Of a stretch of 64,000 nt of DNA, positions 34,761 to 45,273 are shown in pieces; the stretch's first letter is position 1, and the number at the start of each line of letters is the position of its first letter. The translations under genes and the position numbers were made by a program. The DNA lies in assembly GCF_051020985.1 (NCBI RefSeq), contig NC_135000.1:7337001-7401000 (forward strand), in the 5' to 3' direction. This DNA is from Nomia melanderi. Taxonomy: Eukaryota; Arthropoda; Insecta; Hymenoptera; Halictidae. The notes beneath the pieces were generated by a model. The model worked only from the letters and a program-made list of their open reading frames with translations, ran no database searches and was not told the DNA's origin.

Positions 34761-37180
34761 TCAATCCTCCGCGTCGCAATCTCGATATCCCAAATCTGCA
34801 ACAAAGAGTTCCTTTCTAAATCATCAATTCTACTTCCTTCTTAAACAAGAAACATATTCCTTTCTAAAAATTACCAGCACGTGAATCCATACTCTGCGTG
34901 TAAATCTTGAAATCTGAAAAATCATCTTCTGCCAGCTCATTCCGGAAAATCAGATAAAAACGGTTCGATCCGCTTCTCTTGTTAATTCTTTTCACTCGCA
35001 GGCCTTTTGTTTCCGAAGAATCGGCTATGAATAAATACGAGATTAACTTCATGACGGGCAATTTCGTCTGAGAGGAGAATAAAGGGGGAACGCTGCGGTA
35101 TTATCGCGAAATGGCATTACTAGGAAACGAATGTGGGTACGTGAAAGGAATCAATTCGCGGATCTCGGAGCGGACGGACGAATGTAACGCGCAGCATCCA
35201 CGCTAGACGGAAGTAATGAACGTCGCTGCGCTTATTTAGTTTGATACTTCCTTCCCAGCTTGCATACGTTTGCACAAGAGCGCGCGGTGACTTTCTACGC
35301 ACGCTGAAATGTATTTATCGCCGGCATTCCGTGGGTTTTAGGAACTGTGCCACTGACGAGTAATTGCTTGTTATGTAAATTCACCGTTTTTAGCGACCGG
35401 GATCTTGAAATTGTGTCGAGAAAGATGTGGTTGTGTACAGTAGTGTGTTTACTAGTAATATAATAATAATTATTATTATAAATTGTAATAATAATGTATA
35501 ATAATAATAATAGTAATAGTAATAATAATAATAAGATCGTTCCACGCGAAACAAGATTTTTCCAACACCTTTACGTTTTCCAGTATTCTTTGAATTTATC
35601 AACGCTCTCATTTTGTCAGAGATAAAATGTAAAAATCGGAAAATACCGAGGAATGTTAATATTCTAAATGTTAAGATATTAATGTTCTTACACTGAATAT
35701 ATTAATATAATATTTAAGAACAACAGCAGAATTGCAATCTCGAATGACGAGTACTTTCATTCAATAAAGTCCCCGAATAATGGAAGAAAAGCATGTCAGC
35801 GTCGGCCATTTTGTGTTCCTGCGCTGCTAGTATTAACGTTCCGTTGTTTCGCAGCGTGCTATTAACTCCAGAACAGTCCCAGACGATGGAAAATGGCACG
35901 GCGAGGAACAAAAGTCACGGAGAGACCGATTCTCCGCGGACAAAGCGGGAAAACCGGGCCCGAAAGAATGGCGGGCCGCAATTTCGCGGCGGCTTGTCAC
36001 GAAGGTCGCGTTCCGAAACGCGATCGAGTTAAAATAAACAACGAGACAATATCGTAGCTTTTCCGCTCGACGATAATCGCGTGAATTCAGCATCGCTATT
36101 ATCTCGCTTCCGCGATTTGAAGCGTCAAATAAAAATGTCACTGTTTACGTATTGTACGGACGGTGCCATTGTTTCTCAACACAAGGTTCGCGGAACGCGT
36201 GAATTTGACGCATACGGAATTTTATGAATTATTGGATAATTATTTAAATTTGGCTAATGTTGTTTGGGCGAGATTCAGACTTTTCGACAATTTCAACGAC
36301 CCACAATGATTTGATCGAATAAATTCGAGTATCCCGTATGATAGAAAAATTCTAATTATACCTCTTTATTTAATGTTAAATAACCTTTTATTATACGTCA
36401 ATAGAATCGTCTGAGTATCTAGTATTCTACCGTGAGTAGAAAACTATAATGTATCATTGAAAAAGATTAATTTGCAGCTATGAGAGATCATTTGTAGAAT
36501 CTTCCCTTCCATTTATCACGACACAACCGTGCTAAATAAATTATTTTCACATTCCTGGAAGTATCGGGAACATTCCAGGTAGCCGAAATTACTGGTCCAC
36601 CCCATGAACATCCCATTTTTCACAACATCCGAACCTTATCTCCCATCGCACCAATCATCCATCTCGATAACCCCTGACGTCACCGCCGAACATAATCCCA
36701 CGACACGTTATCGCGCTCTATTCAAGCACTGTTTCAATTCAATATCTCGAAATTAATCATTGTCCTCGCGACCAATGCAAGAAACGGAATATACACACTG
36801 TCGTCCATAATTATTCGAACATTCCAATCAGTCACGGAATATCAAAATTATGATGGCAACTAATTAAATTCATTATCTAGATTAAACTCATCTAATTCCT
36901 CGCAATCGTATTAATTTCATATACAAACGGAGTTTATGTTTTCCAATTTTATTCTCGTTTAGTCTACATAAATTGTTTCAACAATAAACGGTTTAATTCT
37001 TCAACTCTCATTTATATCTAATAATGTTACATTTCCATTACTTACGTATTACATAAAAATAAGTAGAATAACAAATATCTAATTTCAAAGAATGCTTTAC
37101 CATCGACCCCCAAATTTTCTGAAACCAGTTCACAAAGTGTTCCATCCCTATCATCCATTGACGATGAAGTTCTAATGCAG
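34761..37180. other. Non-coding sequence with GC-rich patches (35060-35330, 35800-36220)
   Basis: Contains a TAA microsatellite (listed separately) and short open frames without recognisable product. 36220-37180 is AT-rich and featureless. Confidence 0.4.
35453..35536. repeat. Interrupted (TAA)n / (TTA)n microsatellite
   Basis: Runs of taataataat, attattatt and taatagtaat. A central inversion of the trinucleotide gives partial self-complementarity. Confidence 0.95.
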
Positions 37181-40100
37181 AACTCGACTCTTCGTGACGT
37201 TTTCTCGTTACAGTGCCAGTAACGAAAAAATAATTCCAGGTTGTCTACCGAAGCTGCGCCGAAAGCAGGAAAATGGACCGATTCTGGGAAGCCAGCAGGT
37301 GTCAGAGATCATATCGGTGGTCCAGATGAATCGACGTGTTCCTGGCTACCTGAGCAGGTAAGCATTTAACAGGGGGTGCAGCTGAAGCTGTAGAAGAACC
37401 CGTGAAAACTCGAGCGTGATTTTCTCGTGGCTGTAGGGAAGAAGATGGGTGGGGCTGCAGATGAAAATATGCGGCTCCGCGGCCCTTTGATCTAGTTCTC
37501 GAAAAGCTGGCAATCAAGCCGGCACTCGGCGGACGCCTAGGGGCGAGCTAGAGTCTCATGGACGTGCCAATTTGCTTTCATTTCCTTTCATCTTTTGCCT
37601 CAAGTTTCACTGATTCCGGCAAAAGTGCGCGTCCGTTGATTGCGATCTGGACGCCCGGCGACCCGGTCGCCGTTGTTCGTGGCCTTCGGGATGATGGTTT
37701 TGAATTATTACGGGAACGGGGATTTTTAGGTTAAATTTGCGAGGGATACGGGGATCGAGGAACATGGCGGAATGGGGTGGTTTTGGTTTTGTGATTTTAA
37801 TGGCGGACTGCGGACGAGTGTCGACGTTTCGGCGAGATGAAAGTTTCGTATTTGGAAGATGTAGACAGATTTAGTTAGTCGAACAGCAAGAGATACATGG
37901 TTTCCTTTTTTATGTTAATTAAGGTTACTGAGGGTTTTGTATATTTCAAAGAATCTTCGTCCGCGAAGGTTTAATGGCGAATTGCGGAGGAATTGTAAGT
38001 TTGTTGGAAGTTATGGAAAGGAGAGTGCAAAAGTTCTTGGAAATTCAGGGAGGTCGTACAAGTTTCTTGTAAATTGGGAAATTGTAAATATTCCTTGTAA
38101 ATTGCCAGGTAGTGTGAAAGTTTCTTGTAAATTGTGAGAAGTCTCAAGGATTTTTAATTTACATATGTTAAATAATATAGGTACAAATTGAAATATTTAA
38201 CAACAGTCGCTATGATTTATCCATTTCTTCATTTATCACTGTTTATGAATCTCGACATCATACGATACATATTGCATCATATATCACTCACATCGCATGA
38301 TCGCATGATACGTATAAAATTCAATGATTCCCTACTAAAACCATACAATAAAAACTATAACACACATAACATAACCACCATCGACATCGAAAATCGACGT
38401 CGTTCCCTGTTCCAACGCGATAATTACAAGTCTGCTCGTAAAATCTTCAATTTCCCCGCAATTTAGATCAACAGTGTATCTCAGGAGCGAGACGAAATAA
38501 ATAAAGTATTACGAAATCGACTAGAAATCACCGATCATCAACCAAGTCCGAGACGTACTACGAAACCGCAACTTTCTCTGGCTCTCGGACACAATGATTT
38601 TTCTCGAGCATCCACACGTCGCAGACAGAGTCGGGCAAAAGTTAGTCAAAACTTAATCGTCAATTCGCTAATAACGGGTAATCAAAATAATGTTCACAGG
38701 CAATAACAAATTGGCTTCACTCAGTAAAATAAAAAACATAACTCGCCTTGCTATCGATCGAATTTCTAAGTTCAAGTAGGAAACTACGAATAATCCGTAT
38801 TTAAATAACAAATAAAAGTTGCCCACGTGAATAACGAACAACTCGAACAATAAATAATCAAATAAACGTTAATCATTTATTACTTATTGTTATTGAAATA
38901 AAGTTTCATTCGAATAATACCCAAAAATGCGTCTAGCGACGTTGATGACTGGAAATGTGTTTCGTTATTTTTGCACAAAAGTCGAAGAACTTCTGATAGA
39001 ATGAAAATAGAACGAGCAACGGTTAATTATTTATTGTTACTCGAGTATGTTACTGTTATTTAAATAACGCCCGACATTGGTCGCGGTAGTAGCGCGAATC
39101 AATTACAAAATGGCCGGCCGCGGGTGTAAGAAGATGGACGATCGCGATGAACCGAGTCGATCCTTGACCGACCATTTCACAAGATAAAGCCGCACGATGC
39201 GCGTTCGCATAAGTAGAACGCTATTAAATACAATTAAACGCGGCGCCGATTGCTGCAACGATGGCAATGATCTTGCCAAGGCTGCAAGATCAAGCGCGAT
39301 CGTCGTTGATTACGTTCGGTGACGTTATGGACTGATGTTACGGGTCAAGAAGATTTTCGCGTTCACTATTTTTCACGCAACAATAATAACGATAACAATA
39401 GAAAACAATGCTAATGCCTGAACTTACATTTACAATACAAAAATACTTTAACCACAGTTATAAAGTTTTGTAATAGATATCAAAATGATTCCTTAAATTC
39501 GCTGCAATCTTCAAAAATCCTGATAACTGATTTCAATGTATATAGAATATAATTCATTGAATAAATAACATTTGTTTATTGATAAGTTCGTGTACCTATG
39601 AAATTAATGGACTCATCCGAAAGTTGGAGAAGGTATAATAATTTAAGGTAAATGATGTAACTTTAACTTGCAAATAATTAGAAATGCAGTATTTTCAATT
39701 ATAGGATCTAATCATTGTTCGAGGCGTTGATCGAAGATTTGTGCAATCGTGCTATCGTTTCCGGTGTTCCACAGGATCTTATCGTTTCCAGAGCGGCGGC
39801 GAATGATTTGAAAAATGGGAGGCAGCTAGCAAGATGATTGTAACTGATATTATAATTGCGAAATTTTTTTAAGCGCGACCGGTTACTTGGACTATCCTAG
39901 ACCTCAATAGGCCGACAATTAACGAGAGTATATCTCGTTTGTTTACGCCTGATCTACATACGACTTTCCGTTCGACGCGTTTTACCTCTTACTTTCCAAT
40001 GTCCGATTCGTTTAACTGGTCGACCGACGCTTGCAAAAATCTTAAGGAATCGACGTAATTTATTTAATGAAACGGGAAATGGAAAGTTGCAGCTTATCAC

Positions 40101-40908
40101 GGTCATTATTCTTTTTACCCCCTTCTCACCATCGGCGTCGCAGCGATTCTAACGTGAGAATTACCTTTTAACGCTTGCGGCTCTTCAGATTCTTTCTTAT
40201 CATCTTCCACTAACTGGTTGTCTTGTAATATTAAAATTGACCAATCAAGTTAATGTTACTCATAATGGTTAAATGGAAACGTTTGAAGAAGGGGGATTTT
40301 ATTTGGCTGTTTGACGTAAATATGGAGTGCCGTTTTTGTGCTATGAATAAAATTCAATCTAGTTAATATTAATCGTAGTGGGTAAATTCAAACGTTTGAC
40401 AAACGGGGATATTATTTAATTGTTTGAAGTAAATATAGCCATTTTTGTATTATCAATAGTTAATGTTTAAAGTAAACGAAGTAAAATTATTAGAGTTTGG
40501 AATAATATATTCATTTGCGCAGTAATTCTCTTTAAACGATAGTTCAAAAAGTAAATTAAGAGATCATCTATTAATCATTCATCTTGAACAGTCTTCCTTA
40601 CATTTAACCCTAGAAAACTTAGCAACCCTCTTTAATCACAGAATATGAAGAAAATATCATCCCCTCGCCAAGCACACCTATAAATAAACTTACTCAACAC
40701 TTCAACACCACCATCTAAGAATTTCACTCCCACAAAGACATCGCTCCTCGAACAACCAAAAATCAAACTAAAAAATCGGAATGAACTCTTCAGACCAGCC
40801 CCAAATTCCAAAAAGGACTATCAAACTTACCTATCACTAACATCCAAAAGCTTCACCTCAATACAGACAAGTTTCAAGAAAAAGAGAACACCACAAAATG
40901 GCTACGTC
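37181..40908. other. Non-coding sequence with GC-rich patches (37220-37860, 39070-39340)
   Basis: The patches carry only short, unrecognised open frames. From about 37930 to 38140 phrases such as gtttcttgtaaattg recur as a weak tandem repeat. The remainder is AT-rich and nothing was recognised. Confidence 0.4.
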
Positions 40909-41440
40909 TTAAGACAAGTTTCCATAGTCTCTTCGGGGTTGATTCCACGGAGCACCGGACCAACGCGCGACGGCCATTTTTCCTCCAGCCGGTTCCCGTC
41001 GGCCGTTGCGTTGGTCTCGGTGTCTAATCAATTGCTGAAACCGTTTTCTTTTTCGGCCGGTCACAAAGCGGCCCCGACGGGACAGCGCGAGGGAACGGAT
41101 GTCGACGTCACCATTGCGCTCCGCCAGGAGTCCCCGTGCACACGTGCGCACACGCGCACACAAGAAGCCGGCCGTGGTACCTACACACCTATACAAGCGG
41201 CGCGGGCTTGTGTATCTAACCGTAAATATATTCCGTTTAAGGCTGATGGCTAGATTGTCCGTAGTTGACTACGGTTAGTCTCGGGCTCTCATATCAGGCC
41301 AGTTAGCGCGAGTTACAACGCCGCTGTACCTCGGCCGGGCCTCGTGGAACCGTAATCAGACCCGTCTACGTCATCTGCCGACTGATTGCCAATTCAACGC
41401 CCCCGCGACACCGTAGGTGGATCTTCGGGGCGAAGACGCC
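40909..41440. other. CpG-rich island left of the 131-bp satellite
   Basis: GC-rich with a CA/CG-rich run (cacacgtgcgcacacgcgca near 41140) and opposing 95-105 codon frames of low-complexity composition. It is a possible promoter of the Patched-related transcript or of an unknown RNA. This is inference from composition only. Confidence 0.35.
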
Positions 41441-42500
41441 GCGAGAAGGCTGCTTTAGGTCTCGGTTGATCCTCTAACTCAGCAGCTTGGCCCATCAGAC
41501 CTTATTTCCTTGGATGAGGGTGATGTCAGTTGTAGAGGTTGTTTTTTTAGGACCTCATCATCCCCTAAGTTGAAGGATTATTCTAATAAACAAGTCTTGC
41601 GTCTCTTACTCAGCATCTTTGCCTATGAAAGCTCATTTTCTTGGGTGAGGCTGATATCAGTTGTGAAGACTGCTTTTTTTAGCACCCTATTATCCCCTAA
41701 ATCGAAGAGAGGCTGCTTTAGGTCTCAGTTGATCCTCTATCTTAGTATCTTTACCCATGAAACCTTATTTCCTTGGATGAGGCGGATGTCAGTTGGAAAG
41801 GTTGTTTTTTTTAGCACCCTATCATCCCCTAAATCGAAGAATTATTCTAATGAACAAGTCTTGTGTCTGTTACTGATCAGTTTTTACTATGACAATTTAT
41901 TTTTTTGGATAAGACTGAAGTCTGTTACTAAAACTGTTTCTTCTTAGCACCCTATCATCCCCTAAATCGAAAAGAGGTTGCTGTAGGTCTCGGTTGATCC
42001 TCTAATTTAACAGCTTTGCCCATGAAACCTTATTTCCTTGGATGTGGCCGATATCAGTTGTGAAGACTGCTTTTTTAGCACCCTATCATCCCCTAAATCG
42101 AAGACAGGTTGTTTTAGGTCTCGGTTGATCCTCTAACATAGCAGCTTTGCCCATGAGACCTTATTTTCTTGGATAAGGTTGAAGCCAGTTGCAGAGATCG
42201 CTTTCGTTGGCATCCTATCATCCCCTAAGTCGAAGAGAGACGAGCTACTTTCGGTCGTCGTTGATCCTCTTACTAAGCACCTTTGCCCGTGAGACCTTAT
42301 TTTCTTGGATAAGATTGAAGCCAGTTGTAGAGACTGTTTTTTAGTACTTCATCATCCCCTAAGTTAAAGACTCACTCCAACAAACAAATCCCCTTGCTAC
42401 TCATCTCAAGATCGTAAATTACACTGTTACAATATTTCTTGACAAGCAGTTAACCAGCAATTTTTCCTTAGCACTCTGTCATCCCCTAAATCAAAGGACT
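41440..42500. repeat. About 131-bp satellite-like tandem array, eight units
   Basis: The string cccctaa in the context catcccctaa recurs at about 41572, 41694, 41827, 41959, 42090, 42222, 42355 and 42484, spaced 122-133 bases. Units share ggtctcggttgatcctct, cttatttccttggat and a tttttagcaccctatca block. A 145-codon open frame across three units (41510..41947) is a repeat artefact. Confidence 0.95.
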
Positions 42501-43119
42501 CATCTCAAGTATAACTAAAATTACAAATTTCTATTAAAAAAATAAACATTGAAGTCAATCTTCGACAATCTTTTCAAACAAGTAATTACTCCGAAGACAT
42601 TTGTAACATCGAAGGTACATGAAAAGCATTTACAAAAACGTCAAATGCGTTCATCAGATTTCTTAAAGAAAATCGCACAAAGACTCTGAGAATTACTCTG
42701 ATCCTCTTATCCTTGAACCAATGTTCTTTTTTATCTGTTCCGTCGGATCTTGTGTATGTACTTCTCTTGAACACCGGATGGAGAGAACGACGTCCATTAT
42801 CTCGGCCCATTTTGCGAATTCATGGTTCGACGGTGGGTAGTCCTTCACAGCCGCGCGAGACCCTGGAGCCGCGATAGTTAGGGACGTGATGCGGATCTTG
42901 CGCGCGTTTCGAGCATCGGGTGAAATCAGAACACGTCGAGGATGGGTAAGACAAGATTCACAGGCATGCCCGAAATCGGAAATAGATACGGCAGCGCCTG
43001 CGCTCCTAAGTCACCTACTTTTACCCCCTTTAACGGGTAGACAACTGCGTTTGACAAACATTCACCCGTCGGACGCAATGCGAACGATATTAATACCCTG
43101 ACACAACTCTTTCTAATCC
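42501..43119. other. Non-coding sequence
   Basis: Moderately GC-rich at 42780-43090. At about 43037-43067 the phrase caactgcgtttgac resembles the start of the palindromic repeat at 30811. No gene was recognised. Confidence 0.4.
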
Positions 43120-43430
43120 AAGCAAGCTTGCATATTCCCCGTCAACAATACTGAATTCAACAATAATCTCGAATCTTCCAATTACCGTCCCATTTAACCA
43201 AATCCATCGGTCTAATTAACAAACTACACGCATTAAGTACAATCTAAAATTAAGATTTCAATGCAGAAATATTAAATACAACTCTTTCCCCATGTTCGCA
43301 TTATTCTTATCAACAATACTGAATTCAGCAATAATCTCGAATCCCCCAATTACCTTCCTATTTACTCAAACCCATCAACCTAATTAACAAACTACATGTA
43401 TTAAATACAATCCGGAATTAACCCGTTACT
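43120..43430. repeat. 168-bp tandem duplication
   Basis: The block caacaatactgaattca followed by caataatctcgaatc and taattaacaaactaca occurs at 43143 and again at 43311, with about 10-15 percent differences by eye. Confidence 0.9.
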
Positions 43431-45182
43431 CGGCTTATTGCACTCGACAATATTTTCCAGTATAAACATTCATTATTTTCTAACGGAATATTAACAATAC
43501 TATTTGGAACTTGTATGAAGAAACATCTTGCATAAATTCAGGGGCAGAATTGTTTTGTTTCTGTTCCGTGTACTACTATGCATTCTTTCATGTTGAATTT
43601 TCAATTTTATCATTTTGCTATGTTGAATCAAATGACGATTGAGTCATCTCAGTAAAAAAGATTTTCACTGGAAATATTCAACATTTTCCGACGAGATACA
43701 GAGGACATTGTTTGAAATTAATTTAACGATAATTCACAGATAAATTAAACAACAGAGCTATTTTATTTAAATATTTCACACAGTAATACAAAGTTTCATT
43801 TAAAATACTAAATATTCAACTTCATAGTTCTGCTGTATCAAATCAAGTGATGACTGAGAGTCACCTCTCAATTTCATTTATCACATGAAATCAAACAGTG
43901 AATGAGAGTCATTTCTCGAGTGCAAGTTAACTTGGCCTATGATTTCTTTCTCACCTCTGATCGATACGACTACTTTATCATTAAAAATCCATTGGAAAAC
44001 GAGAAAAATTCTAAACATACATTACACCTATATTTCCTCTTAACTATAACAATTGATTACAGAGGAACAATATTTAAATTCGAATGAACCGAGTAACATA
44101 TACATTCATTGAATCATCTCGAAAATCTTCGCAAATCTCGTTGTTACAGGACAAAGGGTTGAAACATCCCCTCAACATGGAGACTCCTAAAAAAGCTAAA
44201 AACGGACAAGACGTCTCCATCCTCTTCAGCGAGCGTCTCCATGTGCAAGGTCATCATTACCAAAGGGAACAATCAATGACGATTCCGTCGGGCTCGTCAA
44301 ATGTCGCGCACTTTCGCCGTCTGGAATTAACTTCTTCAGCATCGGATCGAAATGGATTTAAAACAGAGGGCAGGCCAATAGAAAGACGGGCGCAGTACGC
44401 ATGCGGGCTCCGATAACCTACTCCTGTCGCAAGGAACGCGGCTTATCTGTCCGTAGTCGTGGAAAAATGTTCGATTAGGTCTCCGCTTTTCCGCGTCCAT
44501 TCCGTTCGCGCGTGAAGTGTTGTCCTCCGAGGCCTCGCTGAACAGTGAACGAGAGATGTCCTCCGAAACCTGCTGCGACCACGACCATATGCCGTCTCGT
44601 TGCTACCGTTCACCTGAAACGTAGACTGGTAAACATGAAGAGCACAACGGTGACCATCGAGAGAGAACCCCATCGATGTCCCGACTGAGGTCGCGACCTA
44701 ACCAAAAGAGTCCACGAACTTAGCACAACGAACGCCATGGAAAGTACTCCTACGACATATCCCTAAAATCAATCCGTAAGCTGGCGAACGGTTTCCTGTC
44801 ACACCTGGCCGAACCGTTCAACGAACTTGCCACATCCGGTCGAGCGACAACGATCTCCATGGGTAATCGGAGTCATCGCTGGTTCCGTACCTGAAAAGAG
44901 TCACGGGGAAAGTAGCCGTTGACAGTGGAGAGTATCATGTCAAGAGACAAGCGAAAGACAGCGCCCTACGACATCTTCTGGTGCCAGCCGGTGTCCAACG
45001 GTCCGCCGGAAGTCGAGCGTTCTACCCGCGTGTTTCTCGGCTTTTCAAAGGACACGGTGCAGAGGCTGTGCGGCAGGGTGGCTGGCGGGGGAGGATGCAT
45101 CCTGGAGAGGCACCGTTGAACCGAGTTTGTTCTGGTCATCGTCATCGAGGTCTTGGCTCGGGCCGGAATTCGACGTTGCAAA
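43431..45182. other. Upstream region of the phosphatase gene; probable promoter and 5' UTR in the right part
   Basis: 43431-44080 is AT-rich, with phrases (gagtcat, tcaaatga) that repeat loosely. From about 44180 to 45180 the sequence is GC-richer and plausibly carries the promoter and 5' UTR. An ATG-initiated frame at 44937..45119 would be an upstream ORF if transcribed. No TATA box is asserted. Confidence 0.4.
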
Positions 45183-45273
45183 ATGTTGGCCGAAATGGTT
45201 CGACTGTCTTACCAGCACCGGGCATTTTACTGCTACGTGATCCTCAGCGTCTGGATCTTCCTCCTCGTTGCTG
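45183..45273 (+). CDS. PXYLP1: PXYLP1-like, exon 1 (signal anchor)
   Basis: Encodes residues 1-30 and one base of the next codon, including the hydrophobic run YCYVILSVWIFLLVAG. The donor GTAATC follows. The coding link to exon 2 restores Gly-Met-Tyr. Confidence 0.85.

Noticed and set aside
41510..41947. 145-codon plus-strand frame
   Set aside because: It spans three units of the 131-bp satellite, and its internal repeats follow the DNA repeat. No independent coding signal.
44937..45119. Plus-strand frame just upstream of the PXYLP1-like start, as an alternative N-terminus
   Set aside because: It is in a different frame and ends at 45119. At most it is an upstream ORF.
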